Below, one piece after another: positions 23,461 through 33,740 of a stretch of 64,000 nucleotides of DNA; position 1 is the first letter of the stretch, and each line of letters begins with the position of its first letter. Source of the stretch: Macrolepiota albuminosa. Its lineage: Eukaryota > Basidiomycota > Agaricomycetes > Agaricales > Agaricaceae. The stretch covers positions 372,001 to 436,000 of the forward strand of contig JAMWFC010000102.1 in NCBI GenBank assembly GCA_027475525.1, written 5' to 3'. Below the pieces are notes generated by a model. It made no database searches. It was not told the DNA's origin and was given only the letters and a program-made list of their open reading frames with translations. Position numbers and translations under genes: made by a program.

Positions 23461-24505
23461 TATCTTTTATTCATTTTGATGATGGGGTCGTTTTCAAAGT
23501 TCAAATCCACATCCATGATGTTCCTTGACAGAGCTCTTCTTGACGCTTTTTTTTAGTTGCTTGGTGTTCAAGGCAAGTTATTCCGACATCATGTAGTTCA
23601 TCCAAGTCCAAGTCCTTCTCAACTTGCAAAAGAAATATTCCAAACTGCAGCGAGGACGCAGGTGAAGGATCAGCAGCGTCCGTGGCATATTGCCGCGCGC
23701 CTGTATCGTTCCTCAACCTTGTACGTTGCTCCCACAATAACTTCGAGCTCCTTGGCAGATGCCTGCCGAGTTTATTATGTGATGATATTCTTCTGGTCGA
23801 GTCTTCCATCAATAGTTCTTGGAGCATCAAGCATGCACGGCCCTGTTGCACCAACCCAAGGCCGGTCGCTAATAGTCGATACGGCTGCATATTCATTTTC
23901 GCGCTTCTAATATGTCTCAAATGTGTCGAAAGATGTCAGTATCTGAATACAACGGAGCTTGTTCATTGTACTTTATATTTGCGATCAGCTCAGTTGATTT
24001 CACGGCCGAACAAATTATATAATTCTTTTTTGCTGCTTCTCCCGGAGCTTTCATACCTCTATCACGAGTCACTAGGTAAGTCAAGTTATGACGAGATTGT
24101 AAATCAAGTTCTGATATTCTTTAGTGTTATCCACAGTGCCTCAAAATCACGTTCCTCCACCTCCTCTCTCAACCCGAGAACGTTTTTGTACGAATTGACA
24201 TCAATTGCATCGGCTGAAAGCAACGCGTCCATGAGAAGCCATCTTGTCTTGGACTCAACTAGCCGCATTATGCCTTACGAACATTAACTATTGGTCCTTT
24301 GGCGTAACCGAGAGACCGAAGGAAACCGAAGTGTCCTTCGAGGAATACTGATAGCCGGTCACATGATAACCTCATTTTTTTCAAGCGATCGCCAAGGTTT
24401 TTCCCGAAAGGCGGCGGGAAGTATGTATAATAACGGGTCGATGGCCAATCCTTCCTTACTTTCACGCATTCCACGTCCTTGACGCTCGTTTACACATAAG
24501 GTCTA
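23461..24505. other. Intergenic between tRNA-Met and the DUF6534 gene
   Basis: Apart from the NUP159 fragment, no gene is supported. Plus-strand 23682-24287 is open for 201 codons only as the shadow of that fragment plus chance extension. Confidence 0.45.
23560..23750 (-). pseudogene. Duplicated fragment of NUP159 exon 7
   Basis: On the minus strand this region matches NUP159 exon 7 (17984-17756). Shared protein pieces include SPASSLQFG, LLQ-EKDLDELHD and a common GGCGCGCGG(C/T)AATATGCCACGGACG-type core in DNA. It carries small deletions (one removes the acidic-Trp segment) and a duplicated LD, and has no flanking NUP159 exons. It lies 350 bp upstream of the NUP159 start, on the same strand, so it is an ectopic partial copy rather than an alternative exon. 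Confidence 0.8.
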
Positions 24506-26461
24506 ATGGCCACCACTTTTCACCCCCCAATTCCTCTGGACAGTAAATTGGGCGCCGCGTTTCTGGGAAACTTGATAGCCGGAATGTTCGTCTCCCAAAA
24601 CCCCTGAGAGGTTCCTTGGTCATTAATTTACTTGACATTTCATTATAGTTTCTACGGGATCACATGCGTCCAGGCCTACCTGTACTTCATCAAATACAGC
24701 AAGAGAGATAAATCATGGTTCAGGGGAATAGTGCGCATCTGAATCTATCTACGTCTCAGTTTTTAGCTGATACGGTACATCCAGATCTTCTTCCTCTGGT
24801 GAGCACTTAGACGCCCATCACCCGTTTCCATCATTATTGATGTCGACAGGATCTTGGACACGGTACACCTTGCATTCGTTACGCATGGATTGTATATCTA
24901 CATGGTCTCAAATTTCGGAAACCTTGCTGCCCTCGCTGCACCTCCATGGTCTGTGTTATTGTCATTATTTGACGAAACAACGCTCATTGAACTTACAATC
25001 CAACTACAGGAGTCTCCTGGTACGTCATCGTTTGATATTGACAACGTTGAACGGCAAACAGAAACCCTGCTGCAGGCCCAAATCTATGTCACGGTAAACA
25101 ACTACTGTTCAGTTAAGGAGCATAATAACCTACTTTCGACCCAGTGCATTAGTGACGCGATCGTCAGATGGTAAATACGAAGTTGCCTTCTTCCTTTCCT
25201 TTTTTGATCTTGTGTGAAGTATATTTGGTGGTCGCGTCTGGCTAAGTAAGTAATCTTATTCGCTATTAACACTTTGACTGATGTCATTGCTTGAAATAGT
25301 GACGCGCAGAAACTATATTCTTATCACTTGCATCGTAAGTACTGTCTAGATATCATGTCTCGTATAGACTGATCTGATCTGATCTTATCTTCCTTCCAGG
25401 CCTTAACTTCAACATGCACATTCGGTACGTTTGTGATATATCGCGGCGGCTATACTAGAAACTAAACGCTGTTGATCAATCCTAGTTACTGGAATCGGTA
25501 AGATCTACTTCCTTCTAATTTCTGGTACCATGATTCTAACCTTGGAAATCAGCATTCGCTACACGAGCGTTCGTCTTGCCTATATTTCAACCTAGCGGTT
25601 TCTTATTGTCAAACACATACAGATTCGCTATGAAAGAGTTTCGGCACTTCTCTAAAATTTCTGTGAGTTGTAAAAGCTCCTGTCCACACGTCAATTTTTG
25701 ATCAACATATATACACTCAGTATTTCCTGTACACCTCACTTGGAAGCGGTGTTGCAGCCGATCTTTTAATCGCCGGAACCCTATGCTTCAGTCTCTCGCA
25801 ACGCAAGACAGGGTTCAAGAAGTACATACGACTTTCCTATGGACCTGGCTGCACCTACTAATTTCCTTTTCAGGACTGATTCAATAGTCACCGTGCTAAT
25901 TATGTACACCATAAATACAAGTAAGTCAACGACACTGCGCAGATTGATCAAAGACGGCTGACATGTAGCTTCAACAGGTCTTTTGACGACGTAAGTCTTG
26001 GTATTGTTTCGCGGCGCCCCACGAAGATTATTAATTTACACTCTAGAATATGTTCCACTGCTTGCTTTATCACCTATACTATATGGCCAAACGAGTTCAC
26101 GTTCATCGGGATCTACTTCTCCCTTAGTAAACGTGAGTCCATCATCTCATTGATGATACAAGATTCTGACCTTGATGGATTAGTGTTCCTTAACAGTCTA
26201 CTAGCAACGCTCAACGGCCGTGAGTCACTATCTGGAAAGCTCGGCGGGGTGTCAAACATCTCCAACCTATCCAACATGGATACCGATTTCTCATTCAAAG
26301 CCTCGCATAGCAGACGGGGACCTGTAAGCTCCCTCCGTTGATGTTCATCCTGAATCTTCTGTTTGATAGCATTATTACTGTAGCCTGTCCTTGTCAGTAT
26401 TGACCGACAAGTGGTCAAAGATTACGAGATGGAACCAACCCCTAAAAGGCCGTCTTTATGA
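24506..26461 (+). CDS. DUF6534-family multi-span membrane protein, 19 exons
   Basis: Exons: 24506-24585, 24649-24730, 24785-24798, 24850-24948, 25010-25019, 25076-25093, 25145-25170, 25220-25245, 25300-25334, 25400-25424, 25486-25497, 25553-25568, 25623-25662, 25721-25821, 25874-25920, 25969-25990, 26047-26132, 26184-26323, 26384-26461. All phases close to 318 aa. Family landmarks appear in order: LGAAFLGNLIAG, FYGITCVQAYLYF, FLWILDTVHLAFVTHGLY, IVRCIFGGRVWL, SLGSGVAADLLIAGTLC, then FSLSKLFLNSLLATLNGR, and a cytosolic tail. About seven spans are expected. Function in this fungal family is unknown. Exons 3, 5, 6 and 11 are only 14, 10, 18 and 12 nt. Confidence 0.85.
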
Positions 26462-27044
26462 GTCTTTACTCATCGGTTGGCATTTTATCGCATGGACATC
26501 CTCTTTGTTTATGTATACGATTCTATGTATACTTGTTCATTTCTTTAGGCATGCAGGACTTGTAATTTCAATCATTATCGAAATCTCACTCATACTCATT
26601 TAATAACCTTGAGCCCACACATGATGCTTGAATTTTTCACTTGGGTGTGCCGTTATAATGGACCTGCCTTCATGCAACGGAATTAGATGTGGAATAGCGT
26701 AGATCATCAGACCTGACAGTAAATCCTGGAAGTAAAAGTAGTATTAGTTTACGTCCTATTACAAGTAAGTAAATAAAGCTTGTAAGAAGTCAAAAACTCT
26801 CTGGCTCACTGTCGAACCTTGAATTACGAGTGCACGTGACCGTGAGTTTTCTCTTAATGCTTGTTTGCGCATATTGACGAATATTTTCTGCCTGGTACCA
26901 AATTGGATGCTTGATCGATTTTTTCAAGCACCCGCTGGGTTCGCTCGGATATTTTACTGTCCACGAGCGTACGTTCATCATTATCTCGCACCTCCGGGAA
27001 CTCGATTGTTCTCTGCGTCTCCTGCTTGTCTAGCAAAGAAGAAA
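26462..27044. promoter_or_regulatory. Upstream region of OLA1
   Basis: No gene. The last ~120 bases before the OLA1 ATG are pyrimidine-rich with short CT tracts, typical of a highly expressed basidiomycete gene. No specific element can be named with confidence. Confidence 0.35.
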
Positions 27045-29086
27045 ATGCCTCCTAAGAAAGCCGCAGCACCCGAGAAGAAGGTTCTTCTCGGTCGACCGAG
27101 TAACAATCTCAAGATTGGCATCGTAGGTTTGTTCTTGTACAACGATAAAACATTCAGCGGTTTACATCTGGCGCGTAGGTGTTCCTAATGTTGGAAAATC
27201 TTCTTTCTTCAATGCGCTCTCCGAAACCGGTGTGTGATGGACTATCGATCCATCAATTATTTTATTTATCACCGTCATATCTACAGATCTCGGAAAGGCT
27301 GCCAACTTTCCTTACGCTACCATAAATCCCGAAGAAGCGCGTATCCCAGTGCCAGACGCGCGTTTTGAATGGTTATGCGAGACATATAAGCCCGTCTCAC
27401 GCGTCCCTGCATTCCTGACTTGCATTGATATCGCCGGCCTCACAGCGGTAAGTTGCCGATTGAATCCATGTTATCACCTTCTCCCATCTCTTCTATAGGG
27501 TGCGTCCACTGGTGCTGGTCTTGGCAACGCTTTCTTGTCACACGTTCGCGCCGTCGATGGTATTTTCCAGGTCGTTCGTGCCTTCGACGATGCCGAGGTC
27601 ATTCACGTTGAGGGTGATGTTGATCCTATCCGCGACATGGAAATCATTCAAACGGAGCTAAGGTTGAAGGATATTGAATGGGTAGAAAAGCATCTCGACG
27701 GCTTGAAGCGCGGTGGCCGTGCTCTGGGCAACACTAGTCTAGCCGACAAGGCCAAAAAGGAAGAGATTGTGAGTTCATGCTCAACAACTAGATAGTTAAC
27801 GAACGAACGTTGATATCAGTCGCAAGGCCACAGTGGAGAAAATCCACAAGGTCCTCACGGTTGACAACAAGGATGTTCGCAAAGCAGAGTGGACTAATAA
27901 AGAGGTGAATACCTCAATTTGCTTCCATCCTATCTTTTCTTTTGCTTTTTGTGTGATGAAAAAGAGCGTATTGCTCGAATAACCCAGCTCGTCGAGGAGG
28001 GAGTAACGCCCCAATATTCCTATGAGAGAATTTTTTTTTGCTGACCACCATTTAACTTCATCACAACGCCATCTCAACTCTTACTGACAATACCTCTTTT
28101 TAACAGGTAAATCACACTGATCCTCCGCGGAACATCGCACAATTCCTCTTATATGACGATAAAGAGCTTGAAGCTCGATAACCCAGCTCGTCGAGGCGGG
28201 AGTAACGCCCCATAATGTCTCTGAGAACAACCTTTGATCTGACTCTTCCTTCCTTTTCGCCCAGCCTTCCTTTGTACAATCAAACTCCTACTCACTATTC
28301 CTCTGTAGATTGAAGTCGTCAACGGCCTCACCCTACTAACCGCAAAACCCATTACTTACCTCGTCAACCTCAGCGAACGTGACTACGTTCGCAAAAAGAA
28401 CAAATGGTACATCCATTATTCCTTACCATCAATCATTTAATCGCTCGTTCCTAATAACTTCCCGCGTGTAGGCTTCCGAAGATCAAAGCATGGATCGACG
28501 CCAACAACCCCGGTGACCCTTTAATCCCATTCTCCGTTGCGCTTGAGGAGCGCCTCGTGTCGATGTCGCCTGAGGAGAGGAAGGAAGAAGAGGCCAAGGT
28601 TGGCGCTACCAGTGCCCTCGGCAAAATCACTCAGGCTGGTTATAGCAGTCTTGATGTTCGTTTCTTCTCTTGTTGAAATCATCGACTTCACGCTTAACCT
28701 GTGATTCGTTACATTAGCTCATTCGTTACTTCACCTGTGGTCCCGATGAAGTTCGTGCTTGGACGATAAGGCAGGGTACGAAGGCGCCGCAAGCCGCCGG
28801 TGTCATCCAGTACGTTCCTGATCTGCGAGTACATACGAGAGCATTGCTTATACAGCTGGTGTATATAGCTCGGACTTCGAGAACAAGTTTGTGTGTGGTG
28901 AAATCATGACATATGATGACCTTAAGGAGCACGGTTCGGAAGCCGCCGTCAAGGCTGCTGGTAAGCTGAGGCAGCAAGGGAAGCCTTATGAGAGTACGTC
29001 ATCGATTCCTTCAACCGCCTTATGTACTAATTCATGTATCACCAGTGGTTGATGGCGACATTGCATACTGGAAAGCAGGTAACTAG
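27045..29086 (+). CDS. OLA1: Obg-like ATPase OLA1 (YchF family)
   Basis: Exons: 27045-27126, 27179-27229, 27287-27447, 27499-27768, 27827-27904, 28309-28406, 28472-28655, 28718-28809, 28869-28993, 29046-29086; 393 aa, the normal family length. The P-loop is GVPNVGKS (residues 28-35) and switch II is DIAGLTAGAS. The base-recognition motif is NLSE rather than NKxD, the hallmark that makes YchF/OLA1 prefer ATP. A coiled-coil insert and a C-terminal TGS domain ([17 protein letters not shown] region) complete it. It is a cytosolic ribosome-associated ATPase in translation and stress control. Intron 5 (27905-28308) is 404 nt, against 50-70 nt for the others, and carries two snoRNA-like sequences. 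Confidence 0.95.
27953..28025 (+). ncRNA. Candidate intronic C/D snoRNA, copy 1
   Basis: A perfect C box GTGATGA lies at 27953-27959. The segment AACCCAGCTCGT at 27981-27992 is complementary to the conserved 25S rRNA stretch around GAGCUGGGUU, with G-U pairs at one end. It is followed by a D'-like TCGA. The aligned D box is a weak ATGA at 28022-28025; a true CTGA occurs further on at 28041. Treat as a guide candidate; this copy may be weaker than copy 2. Confidence 0.55.
28153..28224 (+). ncRNA. Candidate intronic C/D snoRNA, copy 2
   Basis: The C box is ATGACGA (28153-28159, one change from consensus) and the D box CTGA (28221-28224). The same 12-nt guide lies at 28180-28191. By the five-nucleotide rule relative to the D'-like TCGA, the target is the C of GAGC, which corresponds to the site I recall as yeast 25S Cm2948 (guided by snR69). 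The 45 nt around the guide are almost identical in both copies although the surrounding intron is not, which points to selection on RNA. Confidence 0.6.
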
Positions 29087-29354
29087 GGGTCCGGTTTGCA
29101 CAATACGTACGTATGGGTTAAGAAGTAAAGAACTACTGTAGAATACATGTATGGGACGTAGGAAGCGAAACTCGTGAGCGCTGCGAAGGCATAATTGTTC
29201 TACTCTGCACAATTGAGGATATTGGAGGTAGGCATCTATTTTTTTCCTTGACGAGGCAAATTCCGTTGCCGTGCAGCTCGTGAGACATGAACTTGGTGTA
29301 TTCACATCCACTTCTTCATTCTTGGGCACATTCCTTCAAAAGACTCGGATAACA

Positions 29355-31795
29355 CTAATCCTCTGATTTCACCCTCTTCAATCTCCCTGTGCAGAATAAA
29401 AAACGGCGGCTAATATCGTAAAGTTGCAGCACTCACCTTCAGTCCCATCAATGCCATTATCAACCACGCGCTTCAAGTGCCCCTGTTCACGTCTCAACAA
29501 CCTGGGATCACGTACAATAGGCGGAGAAGGCATCGACTCCGTATCTCGAGGTACTTGCTTCACATATACATTATGGGCTGCCTGTGTCGTCCGCAAATCC
29601 CTACCAACCCTCGGATCGCGAACCTGTCCAGCTGCACTAGAGACGGGTAATTGGGCACGTCCATGATTTATTTCTTGTATTTCTTGCACTCTAGGTTTCC
29701 CCTGTATACCCTTACCTATCAATCTCGGATCGCGTGTCCGAGGTAGAGCAGATATGTGATGGTCATCTTGCGGCTCAGCTTTAATTCTAACATCTGTTGC
29801 AAGTCCTTCATCTCCGTCGTTGGAGGAAAGAGTCATCGAACGGTACTGATATCGCCTTGGGTCTCTCGGCCTCTCTGAAAGTGGCAGAGATAACGACTCA
29901 TCCTGGGGTTCAAGTTTGATTTGTGCCCGTGTGCTCTCTGAATTTGACCTATAACAATTTTCTCCAACCTCCCGGTGAAAACGAAGTGGATTGCCTAACA
30001 ATGCATGAGTAGTCGATAGCCGTAGTTTCTGGAGAGTGATTCCCAAAGCCTTACCAACCGGCTCTTCCCCCTCGACCTTAATGGCCACAGAGGATGTTGT
30101 GGCAGGGGTTAAATTCGATATCTCTGCTGGGAGATCTGCAAGTGCAGCTAAGAGTTCCTCTGAAGGGCTATACTCTCCGTCTACTCGTGAACTTGTCGTC
30201 AGTCTTTTCGATGAAAGACCAACGCTGAAAAGGATTTCACCGTGTGAATCGTTTTGCTCTTCCTTGATTGGGACTGGGAAAAGTACGTGTTCCAATGGTT
30301 CTTCCTTCTTGATTGCTGTATATGCTGGAGAATTGTGAACTACATTAGCTCTTGAAGGATTGATCAATTCTACTGGGAGATCCGCAAGTGCAGCCAAAAG
30401 TTCTTGTGAAGGACGATATGCGCTGTTTGCTGGTGAATTTACCGTCAGCGTTTCAAAAAACAGGTCCACGCTGAAAGATCTCACCATGCCCCTCCTCTTG
30501 AATGGAGACCGACTGGTAAGGTACGTTGTCCACTGGTTCCTCTTTCTTAACCGGTATAGAGGCCAGAAAGTCGTCAACTACATTGGCTATAGAAAACTCG
30601 TTAATCCACCATCCTTGATTGAACAGACTTCATTGAAGTACTAACATGGGCCAGAACGATGCCCGTGCGTCAAGGCAGGTCCAAGGTGGTTTATTGTTTC
30701 CTTTAAGCCATTTACTGAATTAAAAGCGACATGAGATTCGGGTTCAGACCAGGTTGTGCAACTTGCCAGAATCTGAACGTAAATCTTGTTCTTGCTTGGG
30801 CTTCAAATCCAGAGACGCAGTTCTGAGTAAACGTGTAGCATCATTGTCTGCAATGATAGAAGTATCAACATCTGTGGGACACAGAAAAGGCATTTCCAAT
30901 ACCCTCTTCGTACGGGTCCCTCTTCTTCACAACTGGTTTTGCTTCATCTTCGCGCGGTCGTAATAGAGGTGATGGTGTGCGGCTTCGCTTTGTATCGATT
31001 GGAGGCTGATCAAATCTTGTTAATCACGTCAAGATAATATTAGAAAAGAAACGCTACCTTCTGCGAGAAATAGGAACGTCAAAACAATGGGTCTCTGTCA
31101 AAAGAATGTCGTAACGTACTAGATCATCTGGAGCAGCAATCACTAGAGGGGGTGCTGCGACAGTAGGGCGTTTGGCATAATGAATATGAATTGGGGGAAG
31201 TGGAGCGGGTGTTGGAATAGGATAATTTTCTTTGAAAGGTAATATGCTTATGTCGTAGCCTGAGGGATATCTGGCTGTCCAACCTAGTTCAATCAAGATC
31301 AGTCGCTGCAAGTAGGATACGGAATGAAATAGCATACTGCGCCGCGTAGGGTCATTCTGCGTTTCGTAGTCATATTCATAAATGTATGACACGGCCTCGG
31401 TATCTTCGCAAGGGTGTATCAAGAATCTTCGGTGAGCATGTGCCCCAATGTATGGCTGTATGTCAACCGACTCAGAAAGTTCAACGATGATGTTATTATG
31501 CTGTAAATGAGGCTCCGTTAAGTGACATCGCAAACTACAACGAAACTGACTGTTCCTTGGGTATAAATGGTCCTAACCGTTTCTCCGGGATAATCATCTC
31601 TAAGCATAAACTGGAACCATGCAGCAACATTATTGATAAATTCACGGTGTAGCGTCCGTCTAGCAGGCCAAGGGTCTATAACAACAAGAAACTTCGCGTC
31701 GGGAGCCTATATCGCGAGAGAAGTTAAGTAGCACACAGTCACTCATTTGCGCCAAAGCTTGCCTTATACTTCTTCAGTTTCTTTATTTTCGCCAT
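29355..31795 (-). CDS. Nuclear-type protein rich in KxE and RDPR motifs, function unknown
   Basis: Ten exons: 31795-31763, 31706-31578, 31500-31120, 31060-31058, 31005-30903, 30847-30750, 30700-30646, 30586-30485, 30429-29437, 29386-29355; 642 aa. Intron 1 has a GC donor (AAG|GCAAGC) and exon 4 is a 3-nt microexon, both needed to keep frame. Residues 1-180 look folded (DAKFLVVIDPWPARRT; WFQFMLRDDYPGE). An 82-residue repeat follows, with ELLAALADLP at about 311 and 393. There are several SUMO-type sites (IKKEE, IKEE, IKVE, IKLEPQDE, IKAEPQDD) and four or five RDPR motifs (RDPRR, RDPRL, RDPRV). No domain recognised. It is convergent with OLA1. The fourth and seventh exons are the least certain. 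Confidence 0.7.
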
Positions 31796-32442
31796 TGCAA
31801 AGCCTTTCTCAACGACTTGTCCTTGGAAACGGCTCTACTAGGGCAGAACGTTTGCGAAGGAAGTCCAGACCAGAAGTCATGGAAAGCATGGCAATCTATT
31901 TGATCGTATTTAGACAACCCGTGAAGATCTTGAGATCCTGAGATCCCACCTCAACGAAAGACGATCTAGGGGAAAGCTCACTCAGTTACTAACAATGAGG
32001 AAGCTTTCTCTCTCAAGTGGTTTCTCGATCAACTTTACCTTTTATTCTCTCATATTTATATTGGGACAAGGATACGAAAGTCTAGTTGGCACTATTCATT
32101 GCACCTAATCGTGCTTTGTTCCATCCTCAGAAGATTCATATGATGCTGTTCATATTGACTTCAACATGAGAAGCATCTCACTAAGTAGACAGCCAAGGGT
32201 TTTAGGTTATGCATAACACAAGCTCAAGAAATCCATGGGTTGTCAGCAGAGGAGCAAGGGAAGCCATCAAAGCTTGAGTGGTGAAAGGCCATAACTATTA
32301 ATTAAATTTCTTGACTTTCCCTTTCTTCCTCTGTCCCCCAGCCATTAAAAAAGCTATTCCAGGTGACACATTCCATGTCAGATTCCATCAGCCAAGTATC
32401 CAAATAAATTCAAACGATGGTATATTGAAGATCACAGATCTT
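31796..32442. other. Intergenic between two leftward genes
   Basis: No supported coding or RNA feature. It should contain the promoter of the KxE-rich gene and the terminator of the SH3 gene. Confidence 0.4.
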
Positions 32443-33237
32443 CTAAAATATAGCACGCACGAGACCACCACCAATAGCGGCACCTATGTCCAATCAGCAT
32501 CGCGTCCGTCCAGAATCGTTGAACAAAGAAAAATAAAGTCGAAAGACGCACCAGCACCAAACCCAACACCGCCCGCAGCACTATGTGCCATCGTATTCCC
32601 ATACTCCCCAAACTTACTCTTCTTCTGTTCCCTCCCGTTCTGCTCCTGCAGCCCGATCGAATTGACACCCTGCCCTGGCGGTGGAGGCACATCTCGTCCA
32701 TGATGAACGGCGCCAAATGGTCTATAGGGGGTTTTACTTCCGCTTGTCGTGCTATTCGTTACAAAGGGTGCTTGGGACACAGAAGGTGTGGGAGAGGGGG
32801 AGAGCTTTTCGACATAGGAAGAGGGGAAGAGACCTGAACGACCATTGATGGTGCCTGTCCACCAATCTGCGTTGTTTTCTTCAGTGATAGTTATGACATC
32901 TCCCGCAGCAAATGAAAGATCATCTCCCTACGTATTGGTGTTAATTTCCATCAAGCCGAGACAACACAAGATTACAAACCTCGTTATTCTCATTATACGC
33001 CCACATCGCCCTAGCCTTCACCTGTTGTGACCGCTGCGGCAGTGCAGGTGCACGTGGGGGAAGCGCACGGGGTACAGGTACGCCTACAACAGCGCGAGGA
33101 GAGGAAGAAGGGAGCTTGGCGATAAAGGCATCAGCGTCTGTCGACGAGAGGCAATTCTGCTCAACAAGAAAGTCGACGTTGGCTCTGATCTGTGATACAA
33201 TGTGTGAGAGGAAAACTGCTGATTCTGTGTTGGACAT
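32443..33237 (-). CDS. SH3-domain protein, LSB1/PIN3 type
   Basis: Exons are 33237-32980, 32927-32552 and 32483-32443 (introns 52 and 68 nt); the protein is 224 aa, the usual family length. An N-terminal helix (SHIVSQIRANVDFLVEQN) is followed by a short Pro-rich linker. A single SH3 domain spans about residues 72-130 (ALYDY replaced by AMWAY; then DDLSFAAGDVI, NADWWTG, GLFPSSYVE). A Gly-rich C-terminus ends in GGGLVRAIF. Yeast members bind Las17/WASP and act at actin patches and in prion induction. The domain order matches that family, so actin regulation is the likely role. Confidence 0.88.
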
Positions 33238-33740
33238 TGAAAGGTGGTTTCTGTTCCTGAAGTTTGAATCAATATATATGTACGGCGCGGTACAAGTGGC
33301 TGTGTCTCCCACAAGTCAACGCATCCTTGATTCCGGCCCCCTATAACGGAATCAACCATCAACTAAAAAGCATCTTTAATCAATCCATTTAAATGCCACT
33401 CCCTGGAGACATCACAGTCTAATCAAGGCTACTACGCCTTCTTCCGTCATGTTAGACGGGAGGAACATAATACCGAGACCCGCGCGCTTGAGCTGAACTC
33501 CGATGTCTCAATAACAAAGATCAAAGTTACAGCAAAGCACTGATATACTTCGAAAAAGTCCTCATGGGCACTAAATGACGTCTCTTGTTTATGATTTCTA
33601 TCTAGCTCAAGCCGTCTTCTTACTGTATGAGCGAGCCTTCGGGATTTCTGGAAAGTCGGATTACATCGTTAAGCCCCTGCGGAATATTACGTTTACACCT
33701 TTATCCTTGATCTGAATATCATCAAAATGAATGCTCGTCC
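33238..33740. other. Intergenic; holds the left edge of a duplicated kinase segment
   Basis: From about 33618 the sequence is nearly identical to 41277 onward and runs into the kinase gene, so the duplicated unit begins just downstream of the kinase stop. No other feature. Confidence 0.6.

Larger units (their letters stand above)
27905..28308 (+). repeat. Tandemly duplicated intron in OLA1
   Basis: The interval splits at AACAG|GTAAAT (28106/28107) into two complete GT-AG units of exactly 202 nt each (27905-28106 and 28107-28308). Each holds one copy of a conserved ~70-nt core. Splicing could be one step, or two steps through a zero-length exon. Outside the core the halves have diverged. Confidence 0.8.

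Noticed and set aside
27992..28018. Similarity of the OLA1 intron core (GGGAGTAACGCC) to rRNA in the sense direction, suggesting an rRNA fragment
   Set aside because: The match is only about ten bases; C and D boxes plus the antisense segment beside it are better explained by a guide RNA.
30870..30902. 31-nt intron ending at CACAG in the KxE-rich gene
   Set aside because: Too short for this genome; the next acceptor gives a 55-nt intron in the same frame.
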